This document shows positions 9,589-18,401 of a DNA stretch of 64,000 nt, piece by piece (the first letter of the stretch is position 1; every line of letters begins with the position of its first letter). Where the stretch lies: positions 155,515-219,514 of the forward strand of contig KN805426.1 in NCBI GenBank assembly GCA_000818945.1, given 5' to 3'. This DNA comes from Schizochytrium sp. CCTCC M209059. Taxonomy: Eukaryota; Sar; Bigyra; Thraustochytrida; Thraustochytriidae. The notes below the pieces were generated by a model that saw only the letters and a program-made list of their open reading frames with translations, was not told the origin of the DNA and ran no database searches. The position numbers were made by a program, and so were the translations under genes.

Positions 9589-11133
9589 ATGGCGAGCGCT
9601 CGGAGCGGGCGCCGTCAGCACCTGACAAAGCTGCTTGCAGACTCCACGGATGGCACCGTCGTAGGAAAGCGTGCGGCGCTGCAAAAGGAGATCAAGAACA
9701 AACTCGTGGCAGAATACGCACCGCCGCGGTCTGCGCAAGAGGCACGCGCGTACTTTGAGTCAGGCGTTGAATCTGAGGTGAACGACCTCTTCCGGCGATG
9801 CCACCGTGCCCGTATCGGTGAGGCGCATTTGCGTGAACTGGAGGACCGCGTACGCGCACTTGCTGTCGACGCACATACCCGACGTCAGGTCGAGGGGGCG
9901 GCAGTACACCGTCATAAATTGACCGCAGCGGCCACTCGAGCATCGACCTCTGAGCAAAAGATGCAAGGCGTGCTCGACCTGCCGCAAGACGATTTCCAAA
10001 CGCTCATAGAATATGATCGTGTCAAGCACATGACTGAGGCGCAAAAGCGCGTGCAGGACGAGCTTGCCAGAAAGCGCGCCATCAAGGATGCACTCGACGA
10101 GCAAGTTCGTGACGTGCACGCACGCCGTGAACGTGAGCGCAAAGAGGAAGAAGTCTACGGCCAGAAAATGTACGATGATGCGCGAGCGTACGAACGCCAG
10201 GTCGCTGAGAACAGGCAGCGCGAGCTGGAGCGCTTTCAGCGCGACAAGGAGCTGCGCGAAAAGCAGCTTGCCGCCCGACGTGAGGCCGAGCAAAAGGCGC
10301 GCGAGCGCAAGGACCGCGAAGAAGCCGCGGAGCTCGAGCGGATTCGCGCAGAGCTCGACCGCGAGGAGGCTCGGAGACTCGAGCGAATTGCTCAGGAGCA
10401 GGCAAACTACGAAGCATTTACGCTCGAGCTTGCCGAGCAGCGCAAGCGTCGCGAAGACGAAAAGAAGCGCCTTTGGGAAGAGGACATTCAGCGAAGCAAG
10501 GAACACGCCGCCAAGCTTGAGCGCGAGGAGCAGAACCGCCTCAAGCATCTTGACATGCTCAAGCAAAAGGCTTCCTCGAACCAGCAACAATTTCTCCTCG
10601 CCACTGCCGATGCTCGCGCCCGTGAAGTTGCAGACCAGGAGCGGATTGATCGCGTTCAAAAGCAGCGACGCGAGGCAGATCAGGCGCGTGCTGCAAAGCT
10701 TGCTGATGCGCGCAAAAAGGCCAGTGAGGACGCACAACGCGTGAATCAGGAGCTCATCGCTGTCAAGATGGAGGCGAAGCGGCAGGAGCGCATTGAATTT
10801 CACGAGTCTGCCAAGGTCGCAAAGGATCTTGCCGCGCAGCAACGCCAGATCGATCTCGAGGCCAAACGAAGACAGCTGCAGAACGCGCAAGATCTTCGCG
10901 ATGCTCTTGATCGCCAGGTGGAGGAGAAACGCGCATCCGAGGAGGACGTGCCCACGCGCATGTCCGCCGCCGAGGCGAAGATCAACATTGACAGATTTCA
11001 GGCCATTTCTCGAGATCCTGAGGTCCACGAGCTTGTCAAGCGGACATTCAAGCCACACGCGCGGGCGATTCTCAAGGCGGCGAAGGCCGAGCGCAAGCAA
11101 GAGACGCGCGTGAGGACCTCGTACTATCACTAG
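9589..11133 (+). CDS. long coiled-coil protein, TPH-like (possible flagellar)
   Basis: This 514-residue protein is almost entirely charged alpha helix from about residue 130 to 470, dominated by E, R, K, Q and A with RE/ER/KE runs. The pattern resembles the trichohyalin-plectin-homology domain of axonemal proteins such as MNS1, CFAP45 and CFAP53, but I cannot tell which, if any, is the true relative. A recurrent theme of the form ALDEQVRD / ALDRQVEEK near both ends of the coil is visible. The first ATG is at 9589; the open frame before it has only non-ATG starts. A short globular N-terminus (residues 1-100) precedes the coil. If the host makes flagellate zoospores, a microtubule-inner or axonemal role would fit. 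Any long coiled-coil protein could show similar composition, so function is inference. Confidence 0.6.
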   Translation: MASARSGRRQHLTKLLADSTDGTVVGKRAALQKEIKNKLVAEYAPPRSAQEARAYFESGVESEVNDLFRRCHRARIGEAHLRELEDRVRALAVDAHTRRQVEGAAVHRHKLTAAATRASTSEQKMQGVLDLPQDDFQTLIEYDRVKHMTEAQKRVQDELARKRAIKDALDEQVRDVHARRERERKEEEVYGQKMYDDARAYERQVAENRQRELERFQRDKELREKQLAARREAEQKARERKDREEAAELERIRAELDREEARRLERIAQEQANYEAFTLELAEQRKRREDEKKRLWEEDIQRSKEHAAKLEREEQNRLKHLDMLKQKASSNQQQFLLATADARAREVADQERIDRVQKQRREADQARAAKLADARKKASEDAQRVNQELIAVKMEAKRQERIEFHESAKVAKDLAAQQRQIDLEAKRRQLQNAQDLRDALDRQVEEKRASEEDVPTRMSAAEAKINIDRFQAISRDPEVHELVKRTFKPHARAILKAAKAERKQETRVRTSYYH

Positions 11134-11276
11134 GAAAGCATGTGCGTTCATTCATTGATGTTATCTTTTGTTCCTTGAATTCTTTTCTTTGTATTGTCCA
11201 CTTGTCGTTCTTGTCGAGTCACTCCATTCTTGTGCATGACTTCGAAAATCCTAACAAGGTATTTTTTCTTTCTTTC

Positions 11277-11300
11277 TTTGTTTGTTTGTTTGTTTGTTTG
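11277..11300. repeat. (TTTG)n microsatellite
   Basis: Six TTTG units follow a TTTC run in the short space between the convergent coiled-coil and riboflavin synthase genes. A similar TTTG run lies at about 46124-46142. Confidence 0.85.
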
Positions 11301-11312
11301 TATTTACTACTC

Positions 11313-12038
11313 TTATTGCTTGCCCTGCGCTGCCACTTCGAGACTTTCCAGACGCTGCATAATGAGCCCCAGCTGCTCCGACACCTTTGACTCAAGCGCG
11401 GCAACGCGGTCGTTGAGCGTTTGCATCGATTGCTGCACGAACTTGCCCATCACGTCGAGTTCGAGGTTGACCTCCTGACCAATGTCCTTTTGAGGGATAA
11501 TGACCGCCGTCTGCGTATGGGCCACGAGCATAAAGTTAAAGGTGTTTGCAGCAGGGTCGACATCGCACACGGTGAGAGAGGTTCCATCGATCGCGATGAA
11601 CCCCTTGTGGACAATGCCTCCTTGGAGCTCTGGAGGAACCTCGACGGTGATCCAGAGCGAGTCACCCTCCTGGACCTTTTTGACGATCTTGCCCGTTCCG
11701 TCCACATGTCCCTGCACATAGTGGCCCGAGTTCCGGTCGTTCATTTTCGCGGCACGCTCGACGTTGACCGGATCGCCAGGCTTGAGTTTCACGAGGTTGG
11801 TCCTTCGAATAGTCTCGGGCGCCACGCCAAAGGTCACCGTGGACTCGTCAAAGGCTGTGGCCGTGAGGCAAACGCCGTTGATGCTGATGGACGCGCCAAG
11901 GTAGCAACCGTCGAGGGCCACCTTGCACTCCACGACCAGCACGTACCCGGTCCCCGTCGACCCATCCCAGAGCTCGAGGCCGTCCTGCTCGCCCATGCTG
12001 ACGACCTTGCCCATCTCCTCCACGATGCCGGTAAACAT
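11313..12038 (-). CDS. RIB5: riboflavin synthase
   Basis: This 241-residue protein catalyses the last step of riboflavin synthesis, dismutating two molecules of 6,7-dimethyl-8-ribityllumazine to riboflavin and a pyrimidine product. The family hallmark N-terminus MFTGIVEE begins exactly at the ATG, fixing the start. Two tandem lumazine-binding domains are visible. The first (about residues 1-105) contains SINGVCLT and the second (about 106-205) contains VQGHVDGTG and AIDGTSLT, the matching internal repeat motifs. The last 35 residues form a short helical, possibly coiled tail beyond the usual core. The enzyme works as a trimer. The presence of this bacterial/fungal/plant-type enzyme says the host makes its own vitamin B2. 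Confidence 0.95.
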   Translation of the reverse strand: MFTGIVEEMGKVVSMGEQDGLELWDGSTGTGYVLVVECKVALDGCYLGASISINGVCLTATAFDESTVTFGVAPETIRRTNLVKLKPGDPVNVERAAKMNDRNSGHYVQGHVDGTGKIVKKVQEGDSLWITVEVPPELQGGIVHKGFIAIDGTSLTVCDVDPAANTFNFMLVAHTQTAVIIPQKDIGQEVNLELDVMGKFVQQSMQTLNDRVAALESKVSEQLGLIMQRLESLEVAAQGKQ

Positions 12039-12541
12039 GGTATTCCACGCGCACGACTCGACTCGACTTTACTTCGCTTCGCTTCGCTTGACTTGACTCG
12101 CTCTGGTCTGTTCGGGCCTCGCCTTGCGGTGCTTCTTCTGCTTCTCCAGCCTGCGCGCTCGAGCAGCGTCTTTGCCGCCGCTGCTCTGAAGCACCGCCCT
12201 GGTCGGTCGGGAAGATGTAAAACACCACCGCACGCCGCCTTCTGAAATATGATATGTGATGTGAGACTAGCCTATGTCAGGTGATGCATGTAATGTAATG
12301 ACTGTGATGGGAGATGCTCTGAAGCAGCATTGCTTCGTAACAATACGCTTCGTAGCGATAAAACAACAATATGTATTCCTCGGTACCAACGTAGTTTACC
12401 AAAATCGTAACGCAGCTGAGGCAAAGAATAATGTATCAATTTTTCATTCACTTTGAAATCAAATGAGGCCGTGGCCTAGCCTTTTCGATCATCGATGGTA
12501 AAGCACGTCAGGTACTCACGGACAGCCACAACATTGATGGA
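12039..12541. other. intergenic
   Basis: This lies between the start of riboflavin synthase and the stop of the PH-like gene, both on the minus strand. The first part (12060-12230), next to the riboflavin synthase start, has CTTCG/CTTGACT simple repeats and is its likely promoter; the rest is AT-richer. No convincing gene was seen. Confidence 0.6.
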
Positions 12542-14899
12542 CTAATCGAGCTGTTGCCTGCGACGCGCAAAGTCGTGTACGAGCGCGCGGTACCGTTGTG
12601 GAGACAGCGTCTGGGCAGCAGAGTCCGATGCAAGTTGCTGAATCCCAAATGTCCATGCGAGAGCCTGGGTTTCCGAAGGCGCCACGAGCTGAAGTGTGAT
12701 GCCATTCTGCAGCTCCATAAAGAAGCAGCAGCCTAGGGAAGCCTCCGCAGAGCCAAGTCCACCCGAGCGTGAGGAAACTTCAGAGAGGCCCATTTCCACG
12801 CGATCCACCATCGTGAGAGCAAAAGACTCTTGGAGCTCGAAATCAACTTCACTCGAAATGCAAACATGTGCCTCGTCTTCGCTCAATTCGTAGACGCACG
12901 CGCGTGGCGGCAGAGAGGTCTTGCCGTGATAAACAATTTCAAGCATGGAGCAAGGCTCCTTGAGGCTCATGATAGCCTTGTCTGCAATGTATTCCTCTTC
13001 CTCATCGATCTCATCTGCATTTTGCGCGTCCTGGAACCCCGTGCTTGCGTCGTCAGCAAGCCTATCCTGATCAGTCTCAGCAGCTTCGTCGTTCGCGAGC
13101 GCGCCTGGGCGAGGCCCGGCCAAGGTTTTGACGGGACTCATTACAGTAGTCAAAGGGTCCTCTGCGATGGCCCCCTCGCTTGACATGTCAGCCCGCAGCC
13201 GACTCAAATACGCGGCGCTGCTACAAATTTGATCGATAAACTCCCAAATCATGGTAATCTCACCCCGGCAAGAGGCGAGCTCGTCTACAATGGAGGCCAT
13301 CTCCATGCAGCGCGTCCGCAAAGCAGCTGACCCATCTCGAAGAAGAGCTTCGCGTGCGAGGGTTTCTTCAACGCGCATGGTCAAATTTTGCAAGGCGCTA
13401 ATGCGCAGACACACCCAGGCAACCTTGTCCGCATCACAGCGCGCCAGACGATGTGCACGAAAGTCCTGCAAGGGTATCGCGTACCATTCTGAGGCCTTGA
13501 CGCAACTGAAATCCATTCCTCGCAGCGCGTTGGCGCACATGGTGAGACGATCAATTGGCGAACTCAACTGGGCGGCTTTACCCGCCTGCATAATTTCACC
13601 CAACTCGAGATTCGACTGCGCCACGAGGATGGCTACGTGCGCAAGCGCAGCGAGTTCGTCCCCACGTAACGTAGCCAGGCCACAGAGTTCGCCGCGCTCA
13701 CACTGATCCGGGCTTGGAACCTTGGTCTTGAGAAGTGCCCGCAAGACGCCCGCGGGAAGGCCTTCCCGGCTAACGGCAGCTGCGTCATCGTCGCGCTCGA
13801 GCGCCACGAGGCGCGGAACGAGCCAAGCTTCAACAAGAAACCGCTCGGGTGAGATGTCGGTGTCGGCTGCGGATGCTGCCACAAGTTGAGCCACGCGGCG
13901 AATCGTCGGCGGCGCGTGCAAGACCCAGTCTGAAGGGGACAACTCGAGGCTTTCTCGTCTGCATGCCTCAGGCCCCACCGCCCCGCCAAGGCCGCAGTCC
14001 TCGCGGGCGGCCACGGCCTCGAGAACGTACCATGCAGAAGCCTTGCCGATCTCGGTCGAGCTCACGGCAATGAGGACATGAGCAAGCCACTCGAGGAGCA
14101 CGGTCTCTGATATTGCCAGAGGGTGTAAGACGCTTTGCACAAGGCATTGTGCAACTTTTCGAATGAGGCCGCGGTTACTTTGTGCCGATGTTGCGAGGAC
14201 GCGCAGCACGTGCAAACGCGCGCGATGGGAGCGCTGGAGCGTGAAGATGAGCTCGCCGAGGACTCGCGCAAGATCTGTGCGAATGACACTCATGTTGCCT
14301 CCTCCTCCGCGTCCGTCGCTGCCGCCACGACGCCTCACGACGCAAATGTGGAGAATAGCCCGCAAACGTGCGAGATTTTGCCAGGGTTCGCGCACGTCGC
14401 TGACACGCGGAAGCCTCTTTCGATTTCTCTTTCGTCCTCCAGGTGCGATTGTCGGTGGTAATGGCGGAAGGGACGTCTGAGGCGACGGGGGCTGCTCAAG
14501 CGAGGCCCAGAGTCCGTGTACGCCATCCTCAAGCCTTGCATACCAGTGACAAACATCCAGCGCTTCGGTGTCGCTCGACGTTGCAGAAGGCTCAGCCTGG
14601 ATGCTTCGAGTGGAACTTTGGTTCGCGAGCTTTGAACGGTTGGTTTTGGGGAAAGAATCGCCGTCTTGGCGAGCCTCATGCACCCCGGCACGAGTGGCCG
14701 CAGCTGCGGCAGCCTCGGCCTGAATATCGGCGATTCTTGCACGCAGAGTTGCCGCTGCGAAGAGCGGTCGGAGCTCGTATTCGCGCACGTCCTCCATCTC
14801 ACCAACATCATGCTCCCAGGGAAACCTGTCCAGGTCCCAGGCCTCCCAAGACTGCACCCTGCGCCGGAAACGCCCGTCCGCACGCGGGGCCTCGTCCAT
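12542..14899 (-). CDS. uncharacterised protein with C-terminal PH-like domain
   Basis: This is an intron-free gene of 785 residues. I start at the ATG at 14899 (MDEAPRADGRFRRRVQSWE) because the open frame above it is low complexity and runs into the DRG1 gene. Residues 60-140 are Ala/Ser-rich and probably disordered. From about 170 to 560 it is alpha-helical with Leu/Ala-rich helices that could be an ARM/HEAT-like solenoid. The last 130 residues look like a pleckstrin-homology fold: a strand-rich stretch ending in a helix with the pattern AWTFGIQQL, where the conserved Trp of PH domains sits. ELMO-type proteins have a helical solenoid followed by a PH domain with a similar final helix, so an ELMO-like adaptor is one possibility, but no ELMO core motif is certain. 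No catalytic motif was seen. Confidence 0.6.
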   Translation of the reverse strand: MDEAPRADGRFRRRVQSWEAWDLDRFPWEHDVGEMEDVREYELRPLFAAATLRARIADIQAEAAAAAATRAGVHEARQDGDSFPKTNRSKLANQSSTRSIQAEPSATSSDTEALDVCHWYARLEDGVHGLWASLEQPPSPQTSLPPLPPTIAPGGRKRNRKRLPRVSDVREPWQNLARLRAILHICVVRRRGGSDGRGGGGNMSVIRTDLARVLGELIFTLQRSHRARLHVLRVLATSAQSNRGLIRKVAQCLVQSVLHPLAISETVLLEWLAHVLIAVSSTEIGKASAWYVLEAVAAREDCGLGGAVGPEACRRESLELSPSDWVLHAPPTIRRVAQLVAASAADTDISPERFLVEAWLVPRLVALERDDDAAAVSREGLPAGVLRALLKTKVPSPDQCERGELCGLATLRGDELAALAHVAILVAQSNLELGEIMQAGKAAQLSSPIDRLTMCANALRGMDFSCVKASEWYAIPLQDFRAHRLARCDADKVAWVCLRISALQNLTMRVEETLAREALLRDGSAALRTRCMEMASIVDELASCRGEITMIWEFIDQICSSAAYLSRLRADMSSEGAIAEDPLTTVMSPVKTLAGPRPGALANDEAAETDQDRLADDASTGFQDAQNADEIDEEEEYIADKAIMSLKEPCSMLEIVYHGKTSLPPRACVYELSEDEAHVCISSEVDFELQESFALTMVDRVEMGLSEVSSRSGGLGSAEASLGCCFFMELQNGITLQLVAPSETQALAWTFGIQQLASDSAAQTLSPQRYRALVHDFARRRQQLD

Positions 14900-15270
14900 G
14901 ACGACCGCCTCGGCTCTACACAATCTCGCAGCGCAGCCTTCGAGGCTGCTTGGGGTGCGTGGCTGCCCGAAAGCGAGCGAGGAGTGACACACGCACGCAG
15001 AGAGAGATAGAGAGATAGAGATCAAGCGCGACTGTCGCCGTTGCCGCCGCTGCCCCTGGGGTCGTGACCGTCGCGCTGGCGTTGAGTCGAAGTGTTTTTC
15101 ATTTTGTAGTGCCTGCCTTTCATCATCGAGGTGCAGACTGAAGATCCTCAGAAAGGAAAAAAAGGTAAAGAACAAGAGAAGCAAAAGCGAAAGGAAAAAG
15201 AAAAAAACGCTCACCAACTTGCAAGGAGCACTGGCCGCTGCGACCACGTCCATGTCCATAGATTTGATGT
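14900..15270. other. intergenic, promoter of the PH-like gene
   Basis: This lies between the PH-like gene start and the DRG1 stop, both on the minus strand. It includes GAGAGATA repeats (14999-15020) and an A-rich, AAG-rich stretch (15155-15210). No gene was recognised. Confidence 0.55.
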
Positions 15271-16380
15271 TTATACCTTTTTGATAATCTGCACGACGTC
15301 CTCGTCCTGAAGAACGTGGCTGAGACCGACAATCTGCGGCTGATGGCGCACGCTGTTGCCCCAGACACGAGCATGCTTGAACTCCTTGGCAAGAGTTCTG
15401 TGCAGACGCATGCAAAAGGCCTCGACCGTAGGGTTCTTTTGATGAAGAATGACGGGCGCGGATAGATCAGGAATCTGACCCTTTGGTTTCGTATAGATAC
15501 GAATCATGTTGAGCATGGACCAGGTCGTCTCGAGAAGCTCATCAAAGTTCCATTCGTCCTTGGCGCTAATGGGCACATAGTGCGGCACCTGGCTGAGGAG
15601 TTCGAGTTCCTCCATGGTGATGGCGTCGATCTTGTTGAGCACGTAAATGCAGGGCATATAGACAATGTTGCCCTCGAGGACGTCGATGAGCTGGTCCGGC
15701 GTGCAGTCCTCGCGCAAGACGACGTCGCAGTTGTGAATTTTGTACTCGCGGAGAATGGCCGTGACGGTCTCGAGATCCAGGTTGCGCGGCTTCTCTGACA
15801 TGGTGTTTGTGAACGCAATGCCACCCTTGTCCTTTTTGCGCACGAGCATGCCTGGCGGCTTCGCGTTGAGTCGAATGTTGAAGCCGTACAGCTCCTTCTC
15901 GATGATCTTCTTGTGCGTCATGGGCTTCGAGGCATCGAGCACGATGTACAACATGTTGCAGGTTCGCGCCGTGGCGATGACTTGGCGACCACGACCCTTG
16001 CCGTCCTTGGCACCCTCAATAATACCGGGGAGATCGATCATTTGGATCTTGGCTCCTTTGTAGTGCAGCTGGCCTGGGGTCGCAACGAGCGTGGTAAACT
16101 CGTAGCTTGCGGCCTCTGAAAAGGTGCCGGTTAATTTCGTCAGCAAGGTTGACTTGCCGACGGATGGAAACCCAACGAATCCGATGCGCGTGTCACCAGA
16201 CTTGGCCACATCGAAGCCGTCGCCGCCGCCACCGCCGCCTGACTTGCCGCCGATGAGAAGCTCTGTCCGCAGTTTGGCGAGCTTGGCCTTGAGGAGGCCC
16301 AAGTGCTTGGCTGTGGCCTTGTTTTTCTGAGTACGGGCCATCTCCTCCTCAATCTCGGCAATCTTCTGTGCGACCGACAT
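15271..16380 (-). CDS. DRG1: developmentally regulated GTP-binding protein 1 (DRG1/Rbg1)
   Basis: This 369-residue OBG/DRG-class GTPase associates with translating ribosomes together with a DFRP1/Tma46-type partner. The N-terminal helical region (residues 1-45, EIEEEMARTQKNKATAKHLG) is typical of DRGs. G1 is GFPSVGKST (70-78), G3 is DLPG (116-119) and G4 is NKID (about 247), all intact. The C-terminal TGS domain runs from about 290 to the end and finishes with DEDVVQIIKK, as in DRG1 rather than DRG2. A poly-Gly insert at 49-53 lies between the helical part and the G domain. Length and motif order match the family, so the start is secure. The gene should be constitutively expressed. Confidence 0.95.
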   Translation of the reverse strand: MSVAQKIAEIEEEMARTQKNKATAKHLGLLKAKLAKLRTELLIGGKSGGGGGGDGFDVAKSGDTRIGFVGFPSVGKSTLLTKLTGTFSEAASYEFTTLVATPGQLHYKGAKIQMIDLPGIIEGAKDGKGRGRQVIATARTCNMLYIVLDASKPMTHKKIIEKELYGFNIRLNAKPPGMLVRKKDKGGIAFTNTMSEKPRNLDLETVTAILREYKIHNCDVVLREDCTPDQLIDVLEGNIVYMPCIYVLNKIDAITMEELELLSQVPHYVPISAKDEWNFDELLETTWSMLNMIRIYTKPKGQIPDLSAPVILHQKNPTVEAFCMRLHRTLAKEFKHARVWGNSVRHQPQIVGLSHVLQDEDVVQIIKKV

Positions 16381-16804
16381 CGTGCCTGCTTACGTGTTGG
16401 CCTTCTTGCTTTCTCCCCCTTTTTCCGCCCTTCCCGGCAAGCAGATGTCGCGCCTCTCGCGCTTTTCTTGCCGCGTCTCCGCCTCGCTGGGCCCACAAGC
16501 CACAAACGTCAAGCGGTTTGCTTGCTCTCGCGCGCGGCCACTCGCCCGAGGGGAGCGAGGAGAAGAGTGCGTCGCCGCGCCCGTTCGCTAGCTGGCCAGC
16601 GAGTAGGCTCTGCGCCCCGGCGTGTCTGCTCACCGCACCGCGGCCCCGTCTTTCGGTCTTTTGATAGAGAGGGTCTGCGTTCGTGGCCGCCGCGAGCTCG
16701 CAGTAAATGCCCCAATTGAATAGACCGCTTTAGCTTTTTTACATTTTTTTTTAAATGACCGGCGTCGTTGCGCCGACCACGTTCGCCCCGCGCAGCGTCC
16801 TTTA
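16381..16804. other. intergenic, DRG1 promoter side
   Basis: This lies upstream of DRG1. It is GC-rich with a short poly-T run near 16736-16752. Several open frames on both strands have biased Arg/Ala composition and no recognisable domain; I see no gene here. Confidence 0.55.
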
Positions 16805-18075
16805 TCATTGCTGATTGTCAGGCTCTGTGGTGGGAACGCGGACGGAAATGTTTATGATATGGACGCCTTTGGTTTCCCCAGTGACGTCGAATTGAGCAGC
16901 TACAAGGCCACCTCGTTCTCGCCACTTCTCCCTCGTGCACCCTACCGGCGCGGTGAACACACCATATCCCTCATCGTCCACGAAGCACTCGGTGCCTTGC
17001 TCGGATTGTGCAATGTAGATCTCATCAATGGGGGTCTCGTGTCCCTTACTATTTTCATCAAAGTTGGGACGCAACTCAATTGTGTTCCTGAATTTATTTT
17101 CCTTCGAATCTCGCTAAGCTGAACCCAGCATGCAGAATTTTGACGCGCTAAAACTGGTTTCCTGCTCGTTCGCTTTATTCTCCGAACCACACAGCGATAT
17201 TTCCATTGAACGGAGCTTCGTCGAGAACCTTGTTGAAATGATTCACGAGGCCCGATTTGGAATTGTTTTAGCGCAGAAGTGCCTCTTGAAATCATCCCGC
17301 ACTTCGTAGCAGCAATCGGCGCTTGAATCATTGCAGATGGGCTCCATGGCGTCGAGGAAGATACCGACCGCCTCAATGAAAGTATCGCGCGCGTAGGGGT
17401 CGTCGCTCCCTGGCACTTGCCGTGTGCCCTGAGTTTCCCTCCGGAAAAGTCCTTGTTTTCATCAGGAAGTTCCCTCTCGAGCATTGCGATCAGGAGAAAA
17501 GCCTCCGGGACGCCGTCGTCCACAGCAACGCGAATGGCGTCGAAGTCTGCCTTCCAGGATTGTTGGCACGGTCCCGCCGAGGCGCTGGCTAGGCGCTGCT
17601 CGGCTTGCGCTCTTCCAGCTTCGCTTCTGGCTGATCCGTTTCCCATTCGCGTCTGATCTGCGCGACGATGGGCTTCATGAGCCCGGAAAGATCTTTGCGG
17701 CGCGCGTCTTGACCCTCGGTGGATTCCGAGCGAAGAAGAATGCGGAGACGCTCCGTGAACTCCTTGGTCGTGTTGTCGAAGCCGAGGTCATCATCGTTGT
17801 GCATCCCGCCGCAGGCCTTCGCTTCGTGGTCGTCGCGCTCATTCTTCTTCTGTTCGAGCTCGGAGGCCTCGTCCGCCGGCGCGAAGATACTTTGCGCTGC
17901 TTTCCGACTCTCGCTCACCTTGTCCGCTGCAGCGAGGTTCGCGGGGTCGGTCTTGCTCGCGACGCGCCGGGCGCCGCCATCGCGCATCGCCTCCGAGCTC
18001 GAGGCCCCTCGCGGAAAGCGCCGATTGGATCAGCTGTTTGGCTTGCTTGACAGTGAGTGCGGCATCGCACGTCAT
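16805..18075 (-). pseudogene. broken unknown gene (several frameshifts)
   Basis: Protein-like sequence continues along the minus strand but jumps frame. It begins near 18075 (MTCDAALTVKQAKQL), shifts near 17995 into an acidic helical stretch (17987-17589, EFTERLRILLRSESTEGQ), shifts again near 17590 into a stretch with DFDAIRVAVDDGVPEAFLL, again near 17420 into DTFIEAVGIFLDAMEPICND, and finishes in an open segment 17074-16805 (GYGVFTAPVGCTREKW). Each segment has normal composition while the alternative frames do not. No family was recognised. Short introns could explain some jumps, but neighbouring genes are intron-free and I saw no clear splice borders, so decay or base-call errors are more likely. 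Confidence 0.5.
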
Positions 18076-18401
18076 TGCGGGGAGTGTCGGCGGCTGCCTT
18101 CCCATCCCGACTTGCCTGCTTGCTTGCCCGCTCGCTCCGGTCGTTGCACGTACTGGCGTCGCCGCTCTCGCGCGCGTCCGGGCTTTGCCGAACGAAGAAG
18201 ATCGCGCCCATCTGCCTTTTCAAGGTTCCAAATGGGTCCCAGGCGCGATCACTCGTGGAGAACGAGCATGTGTGCTAGACGTTTTCTACTAAAAACAACA
18301 TCGTGGTAATGTACACTATAGATTTTTCCTACTGAAAACAAGACCATGGTAATGTTCACTCAACCTCGAACGGGCCCCGCACATGCAGCAAATTCGCAAT
18401 C
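18076..18401. promoter_or_regulatory. upstream region of the giant ARM gene, with 43-bp direct repeat
   Basis: This stretch precedes the ATG at 18402. A degenerate direct repeat with a 43-bp offset (about 18286-18317 and 18329-18360; shared core GGTAATGT.CACT) ends about 40 bp before the start codon. It may be part of the promoter or 5' UTR. No other gene was seen. Confidence 0.45.

Noticed and set aside
9760..11151. Long minus-strand Leu-rich frame opposite the coiled-coil gene
   Set aside because: Leu/Ala-rich output is what the reverse strand of Glu/Lys/Arg/Gln codons gives; no domain or start context was seen.
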